Source: a virus
Virus record (IMG/VR): IMGVR_UViG_3300013133_000004
Location: 1-63,133 of that record
Strand: one strand, 5' to 3'
Length of the DNA: 63,133 bases
This document shows positions 18,390-27,442 of this stretch, one piece after another; position 1 is the stretch's first letter; each line of letters starts with the position of its first letter. The translations under genes and the position numbers were made by a program. Under the pieces are notes generated by a model that worked only from the letters and a program-made list of their open reading frames with translations, was not told the origin of the DNA and did no database searches.

Positions 18390-21311
18390 ATGGCTAGCCA
18401 AGAAGTTGTCTACACACACGGTTCTGATACTGGCGAACGAGACTCTGCGGCTATCGCCCCTATCGTTCCTGGTGAGAAGGTGAAGTCGGCGATCGTTGAC
18501 CGACCGCTGGACAATCTACGTAATCGTTCCGAGGTTCTTCGGGACGAAATGATCGACCAGAAGTACCTGCAAGACACAGATATCATGTGGCTTGCTGCCG
18601 ACGGTGATGCCGTAACGGGACTGAATCCGGGAAACAACCTTCCGCAAATTCTGTGGGATCCGGCGCTAGGTAAGTTCCTGCTCGGACCGACACCCGGCGC
18701 GTCCATGATCCTTCAGCCGATCAAAACACCTGGTGTGGATACGCACGATGTCGTGACGTACACCTTCGTGACGGACACTCTCGCCATTGAGTCCATCTTC
18801 CGGAACTACAAGGGGGGCAATCGACGCGAAGTGCGGTGGGTCTGGGATGCGGGAATCACGCTGACTGCGCTGGCAGTCCTTTCTGGTTCTCCGGATCACA
18901 TCCTGACCATTCACGTAGCGAGTGACTTCACCTCCACCGTAACCGATGTGGACAACGCACTCATTGCTCTTGGCGGAGCACTCGGCGCTGCGGGGTTCTC
19001 ACACGTGGTTACGGGAGGGTCGGATTTCATCACAGCCCTGCCCTCGGATTACGTGTTCACGAAAATCTTCGAACGCGAGATGCACCGGATTCCGGATAGC
19101 CAGTTCTTTGCGTTCTTCGACCCGCTTGGGTTGAACAAGAGTCTTGCAGACGGGGATACGCTCGCGATTGCCTACGAGATGATGGCCGAACCTTCTCCCG
19201 GTATTGGCGGGCGTCGTCAAGCCTGTCCCACGAACGGTAATATCAGTCTCATGGCGGCACAGTTGTTCATCACGACTGAAGAGCCGGAGAAGATTCCGAT
19301 CGCCGTACCGATCTGCAAGCGCATTGGTGACGATCTCATCTTCGTGGATGGTACGGTGTGTTACGGTCACGCAACACCCGCGATTCCACCTCTCTACTTG
19401 GGGGAGCATGGGTATACCGTTGAGCGCATCATTAACGTGTCGACCTGGGCATCTGCTGCAATCACGAATCAGTGGTACGGGTCTATCCCTCTCTCAGGGG
19501 GTCCGACATGGACCATCAACACCGCCCTGAACAACATCATCGGGGATCTGGCTCTGTCGAGTGCGCCTTCTGGAGCAGCCCGGATCGGCATGAGTGCAAC
19601 GACAAGCGTGCCGACGAGCTTGGGCTCCTACAATGTGCCCGGTCCTGGAGGGGCGTCAATCGCGACAGCGCTTCTGTCGATGATCGCGCTGCTCAATACG
19701 AAAGCGTCTTTGGGTCTTGGTGGAGTGTTCGGTGCGGAAGAAATCATCACAGGCCGGTGGAAGTTCAACAACCACGTACGGATGGGACAGCACCAGGTCT
19801 TGATGTGGGATGCTCCGGCAGACGGTTGGTGGCACCTTGTCTCCAGAAACTTCCGTTCGGCTCCGGGTCAGACAGAGACGAATTCCGAAGTTACGCGTCA
19901 GACATATTCCGTTTACGAGAACGGGAACCCTACATTCCATTACGGAGAACGCCTGGAAGTGATTGGTGGATACTCCTCTGCCTCTGATGCGATTACGTCT
20001 TCTCCGGATGGTGCAGGTAGTGTGTTCTTCATCAAGACGTCCAACCACATGTCGGCTTCCGGTGGTGATTACATAATGGGAGTGCGCTGGAGTGTTCCGG
20101 CCAGTACTCCCCTGAACATTTACGTTCCCAGTGATTGGGACTACTACCAGAATCTCAAGTATGACAGCGGACCGTCGCCGGTCGAGATTGCCAACCACGT
20201 TCATGGGTGGGATGGAACGGTGACTCGGCCTCTTGCGAAGCAGTACTGGCACATCCCACAAAAAGTCGAAAACGATATCGACTTTGCAGGGTATGACACG
20301 GGGGATGTTTTCGGCGAGTACTCCCGCATCCAGGTATGCAGCCTTCCGTGGTCTACAGTACTCGAAGGCATGTATGCACAGCCGGAGGACCCGCTCAATA
20401 CGGCTATCTGGTCGCCAGATACTATCCGGTTGAGTCCCGGGAGAGCTCTCGTTAACGGAAGGCCGATTTCTCGTGTGATTGCTCCCGGTCAACTCATTAC
20501 TGGACTGTCGAGCAAGTTGATGAATACCGTGGTTCTTCCGACTTCGGCGGACGACGGAGACAGTACGAAGATACCGGCCTGGTATTACCTGTGGATGCGG
20601 TCTGACCGGAATGTATTCCTGGGAAAGGCGATTCCGAACGACAACTACGGGACTTTTGTTCCGGGAAATTCTCTCTATCGTCCCAACCCCTCGGAAGTAC
20701 ATCCCGGGTACTCCATGGCGGACTACACGCTTCTCGACGTTGTGTACCTTGCGCAGGTTTACAACCCGGGAACAGGGGACGAATACTACTGGGACGTTGC
20801 CCCGCCTTGCGGAGGGACGGAGCGGCGGTTTGTTCCTCGCCTTCTCCCGTCTACGGGTCTGCCCATTTGGCGCCATTTCGTGATTGATGTTGCGGATCAC
20901 GGCGCCGCTCCCGTGACGGTGTCCATGATCCAGAACGGTACAGGAGCGGGGTTCCCGAGGATTCGAGTTCCTGGGTATCCTTCAGGAGTTACGGAAAAGG
21001 CGATCATCGGATACAACGTTGAATTCACTCTGGCTACTATGGGCGTAGCCGGGGCAGCTCTCGTGTCGGCGCTTCTCAGTACAAACCCCTTCTTCGAGCC
21101 TGCGTGGATTACGGAGGCGCCGAGGATGCTATGGTTCCAGTCCACAACGAACAACACGTCCGTTGTCGTGTCTCACGGCGGGGAGTTCGATCTGACATCG
21201 CTGGTTAACACGTTCATATACACGTCGTATCTTTTGAACGATGCCGCGTACGAAGCGCGGTTCTACCTCGAAGGTTTCCACTGGGATCGTGCTGCGGGCG
21301 CCCAAAGCTGA
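18390..21311 (+). CDS. large tail/baseplate structural protein
   Basis: 973 aa with ribosome site ATAGGAG. The first about 70 residues are helical and charged (VDRPLDNLRNRSEVLRDEM), a stretch often found where fibres or collars dock. The remaining 900 residues are beta-rich, aromatic and Gly-rich, without catalytic motifs. The C-terminus is helix-poor and ends RAAGAQS. It is the last gene of the rightward structural operon and is followed by a small hairpin and a convergent leftward operon. Likely roles are a baseplate-fibre connector or large fibre; the distinction cannot be made here. Confidence 0.6.
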   Translation: MASQEVVYTHGSDTGERDSAAIAPIVPGEKVKSAIVDRPLDNLRNRSEVLRDEMIDQKYLQDTDIMWLAADGDAVTGLNPGNNLPQILWDPALGKFLLGPTPGASMILQPIKTPGVDTHDVVTYTFVTDTLAIESIFRNYKGGNRREVRWVWDAGITLTALAVLSGSPDHILTIHVASDFTSTVTDVDNALIALGGALGAAGFSHVVTGGSDFITALPSDYVFTKIFEREMHRIPDSQFFAFFDPLGLNKSLADGDTLAIAYEMMAEPSPGIGGRRQACPTNGNISLMAAQLFITTEEPEKIPIAVPICKRIGDDLIFVDGTVCYGHATPAIPPLYLGEHGYTVERIINVSTWASAAITNQWYGSIPLSGGPTWTINTALNNIIGDLALSSAPSGAARIGMSATTSVPTSLGSYNVPGPGGASIATALLSMIALLNTKASLGLGGVFGAEEIITGRWKFNNHVRMGQHQVLMWDAPADGWWHLVSRNFRSAPGQTETNSEVTRQTYSVYENGNPTFHYGERLEVIGGYSSASDAITSSPDGAGSVFFIKTSNHMSASGGDYIMGVRWSVPASTPLNIYVPSDWDYYQNLKYDSGPSPVEIANHVHGWDGTVTRPLAKQYWHIPQKVENDIDFAGYDTGDVFGEYSRIQVCSLPWSTVLEGMYAQPEDPLNTAIWSPDTIRLSPGRALVNGRPISRVIAPGQLITGLSSKLMNTVVLPTSADDGDSTKIPAWYYLWMRSDRNVFLGKAIPNDNYGTFVPGNSLYRPNPSEVHPGYSMADYTLLDVVYLAQVYNPGTGDEYYWDVAPPCGGTERRFVPRLLPSTGLPIWRHFVIDVADHGAAPVTVSMIQNGTGAGFPRIRVPGYPSGVTEKAIIGYNVEFTLATMGVAGAALVSALLSTNPFFEPAWITEAPRMLWFQSTTNNTSVVVSHGGEFDLTSLVNTFIYTSYLLNDAAYEARFYLEGFHWDRAAGAQS

Positions 21312-21321
21312 TTGTAGCTTT
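21304..21321. terminator. weak hairpin between convergent operons
   Basis: AAAGCT-GATTGT-AGCTTT forms a 6-bp stem over the stop codon of the rightward structural operon, followed by TTACATAAAAA on the plus strand and by a purine-rich flank on the minus strand. It is the only hairpin seen at this convergent junction and could end transcription in both directions. The stem is AT-rich and short. Confidence 0.25.
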
Positions 21322-21824
21322 TACATAAAAACAGCAGTGACGCCTGGAGGAGGCGGTGTGATCGCGATTACCGGTCCGCTTCCAGGAGTGGTCAGCCACT
21401 TGAGAATGGCATTCGCTACTTTTCCCTTTGCTGACGGCTGAGACGGGTCTGGCGCACTGATCGAACTCATGGCCGTGGAAAGTTTCCCCCCGGGAGCAAT
21501 GGACGCGATGGTAGGCGTAGGCGTGAACATCGCGGTGATAGGGGTGCCGTTCCAGTAGGCAAAAAAAGCGGCCTCCAAGAGGTCGCAGACTGCCGTAGGA
21601 CCTCCCGTTGCTTCGAACGCCGCCTGAACCCCACTGACCAGGGCACTCCTCGCGATCTGAGAAGTGCCCGGGTTCATTGGGGCTCCGTTGACTTGTGCGT
21701 TTTCGAAGAACGCGATGAAGGCATCTGAGAACTTCTGAGCCGCTTCAGCTGCACTGGCGGCGCCGGGAGTTTCTGCCTTCTCCAGGTCCTTTGCGAATTT
21801 CGATACGAACGCGGAGAGTGCCAT
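21321..21824 (-). CDS. small virion-associated-type protein, unknown
   Basis: 167 aa with ribosome site GAGGTGAC directly before the ATG. Composition is Ala/Pro/Thr-rich. There is a helical N-terminal half (ALSAFVSKFAKDLEK), an aromatic stretch AFFAYWNGTPITAMF (about residues 87-101) and a Pro-rich tail ending PPPPGVTAVFM. Proteins of this style, a short helical domain followed by 'YWnG' and a Pro-rich tail, occur in several tailed phages as uncharacterised virion proteins, but I cannot give a family name. It is the last gene of the RuvC-RNR operon. Confidence 0.5.
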   Translation of the reverse strand: MALSAFVSKFAKDLEKAETPGAASAAEAAQKFSDAFIAFFENAQVNGAPMNPGTSQIARSALVSGVQAAFEATGGPTAVCDLLEAAFFAYWNGTPITAMFTPTPTIASIAPGGKLSTAMSSISAPDPSQPSAKGKVANAILKWLTTPGSGPVIAITPPPPGVTAVFM

Positions 21825-21825
21825 G

Positions 21826-22017
21826 TCACCTCGGGTTGGGGATGTTTTGCATTTCCTTCAGCTCAAACGTACCATCTTTCATGCGCTGAACAAAGAGTCG
21901 GAGACCGTTCACGCCATTCATGCACGTGCCGCACACGAACCCGATTTCGACGCCTTGATGCATGACCTCGATGTAGTCCTTGTTTTTCTTGGTGGATTTG
22001 CAATTGATGCATTTCAT
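21826..22017 (-). CDS. zinc-finger mini-protein
   Basis: 63 aa. The ATG at 22017 is chosen because it overlaps the ribonucleotide reductase stop as ATGA and has GGAG 7 nt upstream inside that gene. Two CxxC pairs (KCINCKS, residues 2-6, and VCGTCMNG, about 30-34) predict one structural zinc ribbon, followed by a short helical/strand tail. Its ribosome-coupled position after the RNR suggests coexpression with nucleotide metabolism, but the function is unknown; nucleic-acid binding is possible. Confidence 0.65.
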   Translation of the reverse strand: MKCINCKSTKKNKDYIEVMHQGVEIGFVCGTCMNGVNGLRLFVQRMKDGTFELKEMQNIPNPR

Positions 22018-24689
22018 GAGCACACTCCGTTTCCGTGTCCGCAGACCCGGCACACACTACATGTGCCGGTCTTGACCATGGGGCTTCCGCAGTTGGAGCA
22101 GGGATCTTCGCTGAGGTCGTAATCCATTTCGTCGTGTTCCAGGGAGTCCGATGCCGCGGCAGTCCGGAATTTCTTTTCTCGGCGGTCCTCGATTTCTTTC
22201 TGTTTGTCAGGAGTGAGGTACCGCTTCTTCATCCACTTGAATACGTAGTCGATGATCGAGGTGGCAAACATGATGTCAGGGTTGGAAGTGATCCCTCCCG
22301 GGCTGAACTTAACACCCTCGAAACTCCGAACGAGTTCTTCCACAGGAACACCGTACTGCAACAGGAAGGAACACGCCTTTGCGAAAGAGTCCAGCAACCC
22401 ACTCACCATAGACCCCGGTTTTGCCATCCGGATGAACATCTCACCCGGTCGGCCGTCCTCGTAGTACCCGATGATCAGGTAGCCGGCGTACCCGCCGACA
22501 CTGAACTTGTGTGTGTGAGACTCTCGGTCATTCGGGAGTTCTTCCCGAGACAAGGTAGGTTTCTTTTTCCTTAACTCCTGCAATATCTCTTCGGCCCGCA
22601 TAGGCTCGCTGAGCTTGCTTCCCTTTCGGTAGATGGAGATGGCTTTCACGCCACGCTCCCATGCCTTCAGGAAAGTCAGTTCGACGTCTTTTACGGAGGC
22701 GTTGTGCGGCATGTTGAACGTTTTGGATATTGCCCCTGACAGGAAGGGCTGTACGGCCGCGACCATTTCGATGTGTGCGTCCACCGACAGGAATCTCTTG
22801 GCTCCTTTTACGGCAGAAGCACAGTCGAATACTGCGAGGTGTTCCTCCTTCAGCCCGGATCTTTCCAGGTGCCGATTGTCGATGACGTAGGCGAGAAGAT
22901 CCAGCCGCTCTTTCTCTGAGTATCCAAGAACAGTAAGTGCCCGGTCTATGTTCGGGTTCACGTAGTCCATGGTCTCCCCTTGGATGAGTATCTTCGTTTT
23001 CTTCAGTGCGTAATCCGGTTCGATCCCGGTGGTTGCACAGTCCATTACGAAGCCGATAGTGCCTGTGGGGGCAAGGAGGGTGACCTGACAGTTTCGGAAC
23101 CCAACACCCTCTTCACCTCTCTTCCCGAAACCCGCACCTACTGCTTCTCTCCAGGTGGTGAGTGCCTTGGTGTGGATTCCTGCTATGTCTCGCTTCAAGG
23201 ACTTGGTGGACGTAACGTGCTTGGAAAGCACATCCTCCATGGAGATCTTGTTGGCTTCGAAGCGCTCGAACGGCCCTTTGACTTCTGCCAGTTCGGTGCT
23301 GACCAGATACGCCTGTCCTGTCATCAAGCTGGTGATCGATGCTGCCAGATTTCGTCCGTCGTCGCTGTCGTACGGAAAGCCCCAAGCCATCAGGAGTCCC
23401 CCGAGGTTCGAGTACCCTAGACCCAGCGGGCGGTATTTGTGGCTATTCTCCTCGATCTTCTTGGTCGGGTATCCGGCCATTCCCACCAGGATGTCTTGTG
23501 CGGTTATGAAAATCCGGATGACGTGTTTGAACGTCTTTACGTCGAAGTTTCTTTCCGGCAGAGAGAAACGGTCCAAGTTGATGCTGGCCAGGTTACAGGC
23601 GGAGTCGTTCAGCCACATGAACTCAGAGCACGGGTTGCTTCCGTGGATTTCTCCGTCATTGGCGCACGTGTTCATCTTGTTGACGGTGTCGTGGAACTGG
23701 ATTCCCGGGTCCCCACACTTGTGCGCCGCTTCGGCAATGGAAAAGAACAGATCCTTGATCGAGACAATCTCCGCGAGGGACTGATCTGTGCGGTTGATGA
23801 GATGCCACGAGAAGTCTTCCTTGTATCCGTGAAGGACTTCACGTACCCGCTTCATGAACTCGTCCGTAACGCGGACAGAGTGGTTCTCGTTCTGGTATCG
23901 AACGATGGAGTAGGCCCCGTTTACTTCCTGGAATTCCGGGCTGAGTCCTCCTTCGACGAGGATACGTACGATATCCTCCTGGTTTCCCTTACTCCAGATG
24001 AACGCTTCGATGTCCGGGTGGTCGGCATTCAGGATGCACATTTTGGCGGCTCTGCGAGTCCTGCCGCCGGACAGGATGATGCTGGCGACGGAGTCGTAGA
24101 TGTACATGAAGGAGACAGGGCCTGAAGCGTGACCGCCCCCGCGGATGCTCTCGGTAGACGCGCGTAGCGGAGAGAAGTTCACGCCCGAACCCGCCCCCTC
24201 CTTGTAAATCAGCCCCTCGGTTTTTGCCAACTCCAGGATGCTGGCCATGTCATCTTCTACGGAGTTGATGAAGCACGCAGACGCTAGCGGTTTTGCTACT
24301 CCCGAAACGCCCACGTTGAAGAGCACAGGAGAGTTGAACATTGCGAGTTGTTTTACGAGTATGGTAATCAACTCGTCGGAGAAGATCTTTGCGTTGTTTT
24401 CGTCGAAGTACTCTTTCGCTACCCCCTCCGCCGCGATTGCCTTCACAATGCGAGAGAAGGTTTGTTTTGCGCTGGTTTCCCGTTCTGAAGATACCCGGGA
24501 TTGCCGGAGGTATTTCTGGGCGAAGATCCCGCAAGCATCGAGAGACCAGAAGTCCGGAAATTCTGCATCGGTGCACTCGTAGAGGATCTTCCCGTTCTTG
24601 TCCTTACTGATGATGTGGTGTTTCGTCCAGTGCACTGCGCCAAAGGGGTCCGTGTTCTCCTGCGACAGGAGTCGTGGGAATTCGAGCAT
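22014..24689 (-). CDS. nrdJ: class II (B12-dependent) ribonucleoside-diphosphate/triphosphate reductase
   Basis: 891 aa. The ATG at 24689 has AAGGAG 5 nt upstream; an in-frame GTG two codons earlier is less well placed. The enzyme converts ribonucleotides to deoxyribonucleotides using adenosylcobalamin. Visible features are the first redox Cys in PLASACFINS (about residue 139), the active-site N-x-C-x-E motif (NPCSEF, about 352-356) followed by SACNLASINL, and LLAPTGTIGF in the barrel. The C-terminus has a zinc-ribbon-like CSNCGSPMV...CSVCRVCG tail, typical of NrdJ proteins of this length. No NrdB-like gene is nearby, consistent with class II. It lies between RuvC (11-bp gap) and a zinc-finger gene. 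Confidence 0.9.
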   Translation of the reverse strand: MLEFPRLLSQENTDPFGAVHWTKHHIISKDKNGKILYECTDAEFPDFWSLDACGIFAQKYLRQSRVSSERETSAKQTFSRIVKAIAAEGVAKEYFDENNAKIFSDELITILVKQLAMFNSPVLFNVGVSGVAKPLASACFINSVEDDMASILELAKTEGLIYKEGAGSGVNFSPLRASTESIRGGGHASGPVSFMYIYDSVASIILSGGRTRRAAKMCILNADHPDIEAFIWSKGNQEDIVRILVEGGLSPEFQEVNGAYSIVRYQNENHSVRVTDEFMKRVREVLHGYKEDFSWHLINRTDQSLAEIVSIKDLFFSIAEAAHKCGDPGIQFHDTVNKMNTCANDGEIHGSNPCSEFMWLNDSACNLASINLDRFSLPERNFDVKTFKHVIRIFITAQDILVGMAGYPTKKIEENSHKYRPLGLGYSNLGGLLMAWGFPYDSDDGRNLAASITSLMTGQAYLVSTELAEVKGPFERFEANKISMEDVLSKHVTSTKSLKRDIAGIHTKALTTWREAVGAGFGKRGEEGVGFRNCQVTLLAPTGTIGFVMDCATTGIEPDYALKKTKILIQGETMDYVNPNIDRALTVLGYSEKERLDLLAYVIDNRHLERSGLKEEHLAVFDCASAVKGAKRFLSVDAHIEMVAAVQPFLSGAISKTFNMPHNASVKDVELTFLKAWERGVKAISIYRKGSKLSEPMRAEEILQELRKKKPTLSREELPNDRESHTHKFSVGGYAGYLIIGYYEDGRPGEMFIRMAKPGSMVSGLLDSFAKACSFLLQYGVPVEELVRSFEGVKFSPGGITSNPDIMFATSIIDYVFKWMKKRYLTPDKQKEIEDRREKKFRTAAASDSLEHDEMDYDLSEDPCSNCGSPMVKTGTCSVCRVCGHGNGVCS

Positions 24690-24699
24690 GTTCACTCCT

Positions 24700-25272
24700 T
24701 CAGAGATTGGTGGTTGTACGGCTCAGACGAACCGTTTCCTTCTTGGCTCTAGGCATTCTCATACCAAAGATTACAGCTATCTGTGCCCTGGTTAAACCAT
24801 GTAATGGCTCGGGGCTGAAATACGCGTAGGCGATGTATGCTAACCAGGAGGCGTCTGCTTCATCTTCGGTCATTTTCTGGTTCCAGAAGTCTTCCGCGGC
24901 CGAGATCATCTTGTTTTTGGAGGCTCCACCATTACCGGTCGCAAACTTCTTTACCGAAGTGGGGGCTACTCGGAGCACAGGGCTTCCCAGGTCCTCCATC
25001 GTCAGAGAGAGACGGCCGCGTAGGTCTCCCAGGTCATCCGCCCGATTTACGCTGTAAAGTGATGGGCCTTCGATAGCGGTGAAGATGGGGGAGAGTCCCC
25101 GAACAAACTCCTGGAGTTGTGTCCTGTGGTACTGGAGTCTGGGTGTGCCGCGGAGGTCTTTGGGGACGGTGTGTGTCACCCGGGTTTCGAGCAGTCCGTT
25201 GTCGTCGATGATGAGGGAGAGACCTGTTTTTCGGAGGGAGGGGTCGATGCCTAAATATGCGTGTACACCCAT
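24700..25272 (-). CDS. RuvC-like Holliday junction resolvase
   Basis: 190 aa with ribosome site GGTGGAGG. RNase H-fold acidic residues are placed as in RuvC-type resolvases: GIDPSLRKTG (Asp at about residue 9), TAIEGPSLYS (Glu about 67), and a C-terminal DEADASWLAYIAY with two Asp about 139-142. Basic residues (SKNKM, ARKK-like tail) may contact DNA. It would cut branched DNA before packaging or during recombination. It is the first gene of a leftward operon with the RNR and has a divergent promoter region (25273-25338) with the next rightward genes. Confidence 0.85.
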   Translation of the reverse strand: MGVHAYLGIDPSLRKTGLSLIIDDNGLLETRVTHTVPKDLRGTPRLQYHRTQLQEFVRGLSPIFTAIEGPSLYSVNRADDLGDLRGRLSLTMEDLGSPVLRVAPTSVKKFATGNGGASKNKMISAAEDFWNQKMTEDEADASWLAYIAYAYFSPEPLHGLTRAQIAVIFGMRMPRAKKETVRLSRTTTNL

Positions 25273-25277
25273 CGTTG

Positions 25278-25306
25278 TTGACCTCCACCTTAGGTCCCGT
25301 TACTAT
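25278..25306 (+). promoter_or_regulatory. candidate promoter TTGACC-17-TACTAT
   Basis: TTGACC (25278-25283) matches the -35 consensus at five positions, and TACTAT (25301-25306) follows after exactly 17 bp. It sits in the 66-bp divergent gap and would drive the three genes from 25339. The overlapping opposite-strand region also holds the ribosome site of the RuvC-like gene. Confidence 0.5.
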
Positions 25307-25338
25307 CAGAAAGAAACCATAGAACCCGTGGTGATGCA

Positions 25339-26022
25339 ATGCCATTTCCTCCAGACGCTAAGCTAACTCTTGAAATGGAGCGGTTTATTCTGGGGTCAGG
25401 ATATTACCTTCATACGAAGGTCATTACCGGGCCTACGAATACCGATCCTGTGGAACTGGAACCTTCTCTTTTGGTGCGTCTGAATACGAACACGCAGCCT
25501 GATGCGCTCGCGCGTGTCTGCTCTCGTACAGATCTTGAGGCGTACCCCGAGGTGCTGTACCCCGTACGAGATCTCTTCGAGCTGACAGGTCCGAGTATCG
25601 TGGCGGCTCTGGGTCTTGGGTCAATAGTTGTGGGGGATGATGTTATCATTACGTGTCCGGATTTGTGGCAGCATATCAACCCGCTGGTTACCAGTTTTAT
25701 CACAACCGTTGCAGCCATTGGGGCATACAATACGTCGATTCTTGTGGTGGACAAATTCCCGGCCCCGTATGACTTGGGCATGGATTACGTGATTTCTAGT
25801 GGCATGGTCACTCACGCGGCAGGATCGGACGCGATTGCGCAGAGATACAACCTGAACCACGAGCTGTACTGCCGAGTGAAAGACGACTACACGCGGTTTG
25901 ATGACCTTTCCGAGGCGATCAACAAGCTCAACTCTGTGAAACTTGAAGCACAAGGGCTTGTGAACGATTACGAGACCTCAGGTTCTTCCTTCGAGGGGGA
26001 CGAGACGGAGACGTTCACATGA
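25339..26022 (+). CDS. hypothetical protein, first gene of three-gene unit
   Basis: 227 aa. A hydrophobic stretch VAALGLGSIVVGDDVIITCP (about 88-107) alternates with helical parts. The N-terminus is Leu-rich and basic-acidic mixed, and the C-terminus is acidic (GSSFEGDETETFT). I recognise no family and see no catalytic cluster. It ends with an ATGA overlap to the next gene. It shares the operon with two tandem paralogues that look structural, so a minor virion protein or morphogenesis role is possible. Confidence 0.45.
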   Translation: MPFPPDAKLTLEMERFILGSGYYLHTKVITGPTNTDPVELEPSLLVRLNTNTQPDALARVCSRTDLEAYPEVLYPVRDLFELTGPSIVAALGLGSIVVGDDVIITCPDLWQHINPLVTSFITTVAAIGAYNTSILVVDKFPAPYDLGMDYVISSGMVTHAAGSDAIAQRYNLNHELYCRVKDDYTRFDDLSEAINKLNSVKLEAQGLVNDYETSGSSFEGDETETFT

Positions 26023-26393
26023 GCGTAACGATCGACTACACGCAATTCCGTACGATCATCGAGGGCCCGAAGTACCAGATAGAAACGACGGTCACGTACG
26101 TTGCAGGAATCGCTCGGGAGATCTTTGTGATGAACACCGAGCTCGGGACTTTCGAACATGTTGCTACGGTGTGGGACATGGAGCACGTTGTCCCGAGTCG
26201 TGATCAGGCCATACTTGAGGGTCGGGGGTACTACAGAGACAGCGCGTGCATGGTAGTATATGATACCGACCTTGCGGCGATAGAGTTTACGGAGTATACG
26301 AAAGACCGCGTGCAGGATCTGGTCACCAAGTACGCCCGGGCCGTCGGAGAGTTCACAGGGACCGTCAACTACCACATCGAGAACGCACCATGA
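26019..26393 (+). CDS. hypothetical protein, paralogue of the following gene's N-terminal domain
   Basis: 124 aa, starting in an ATGA overlap. It aligns along its length with residues about 17-125 of the next protein: KYQIETTVTYVAG against KYQITTTVVVPGE, then VATVWDMEHVV against VANPYDLENIV, YRDSACMVVYDTD against YRANAFVVRYTDV. The shared pattern shows a tandem gene duplication. The fold is alpha/beta without known motifs. A modest, soluble structural domain is the likeliest reading. Confidence 0.5.
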   Translation: MSVTIDYTQFRTIIEGPKYQIETTVTYVAGIAREIFVMNTELGTFEHVATVWDMEHVVPSRDQAILEGRGYYRDSACMVVYDTDLAAIEFTEYTKDRVQDLVTKYARAVGEFTGTVNYHIENAP

Positions 26394-27442
26394 TCAAGAC
26401 AGAGGTTACGCAGGAATGTATCCCGGTCGAACTCGATGACGGGATGAAGTACCAAATCACGACGACTGTGGTTGTTCCGGGAGAGCTCCCGGACGTTTAC
26501 CTTTTCGTGCACGACGTGATCGATCTAGTGGACCCCAAGCAAGATGTTTTCGTGCGGGTAGCTAATCCCTATGATCTTGAAAACATCGTCACTACCCGCG
26601 CGGCGGCTATCACCAACGGAACCAAGAGGTACCGGGCCAACGCATTTGTAGTTAGGTACACAGACGTAGAGTTGGCAGTTCAGGCGAAGCAGGCTGTTCT
26701 TCAGCGTGTCGATACCGCAGTAAACACATGGTACGTGTTCCGGTCCGAGTTTGAGGTTCCTGCTCCGCCTCCGCCATTGCCGATTCTGTACCGGCCGGAG
26801 ACTGATGAGGAATATCTCCAGACTCTCGTTAACGCGTACAAGGCGGCGATAGAAGCCCGAGTCGCGGCCGAGGCAGATGCTGTAACCGCACAGGCTGCGG
26901 TTACGACCGCAGAGGCAGAGGCGGCTGCCGCTGCGGCCATGGTTCTCATCTACGAGAAGGAGACCACCTTCTGTCAGACGGCGAGGACTACGTACTGGTT
27001 GAGTCCTTTGGGTTTGCTGAGCGGTGTATCGAATCTGTCCAGCAAGTCTCAACAGTTCTTCAACGACTCGAAGACGATTTACAACACGTACGGAGCGTGT
27101 GGAACGTATCCTGCGTGTTCTGCTCTTCCAGGCACATGGCAGTACGATCTCCACGCAAAACTCCTGGTTATGGAGGCGGCGCTTACAGGTACAGGCGGAT
27201 GGTCTACGAGCGAACCGTACATGGGTCTCATGGATACGGTTCTCGCCTCGTTCTGTAGTGCGGCGACAGTCGGGTACACAACGGCGGTCAATACCAAGAG
27301 CTCCAAGGATCTGGCAGTGGCCAATGCCCAGACAGCAAAAGAAAAGGCGGACGCGAGTGTCGCGACCGCCCAAGCAAACGAAGATGCAGCTCTCGCTGCC
27401 ATTATGACTGCGTGTCCAACGTTCGATATCTCCTCAATATGA
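26390..27442 (+). CDS. hypothetical protein with duplicated N-terminal domain and Ala-rich coiled coil
   Basis: 350 aa, starting in an ATGA overlap with its paralogue. Residues 17-125 form the domain shared with the previous gene. A Pro-rich linker (APPPPPLP) and an Ala/Glu/Thr-rich helix (about 150-195, e.g. AEADAVTAQAAVTTAEAEA) follow, then a Cys-bearing segment (CQTARTTYWL ... CGTYPACSALPG) and a second Ala-rich helix near the C-terminus. The helices look like a fibrous or trimeric stalk. Its end overlaps the convergent 440-aa gene by 9 bp. A virion whisker or adaptor is conceivable; I cannot confirm it. Confidence 0.5.
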   Translation: MIKTEVTQECIPVELDDGMKYQITTTVVVPGELPDVYLFVHDVIDLVDPKQDVFVRVANPYDLENIVTTRAAAITNGTKRYRANAFVVRYTDVELAVQAKQAVLQRVDTAVNTWYVFRSEFEVPAPPPPLPILYRPETDEEYLQTLVNAYKAAIEARVAAEADAVTAQAAVTTAEAEAAAAAAMVLIYEKETTFCQTARTTYWLSPLGLLSGVSNLSSKSQQFFNDSKTIYNTYGACGTYPACSALPGTWQYDLHAKLLVMEAALTGTGGWSTSEPYMGLMDTVLASFCSAATVGYTTAVNTKSSKDLAVANAQTAKEKADASVATAQANEDAALAAIMTACPTFDISSI

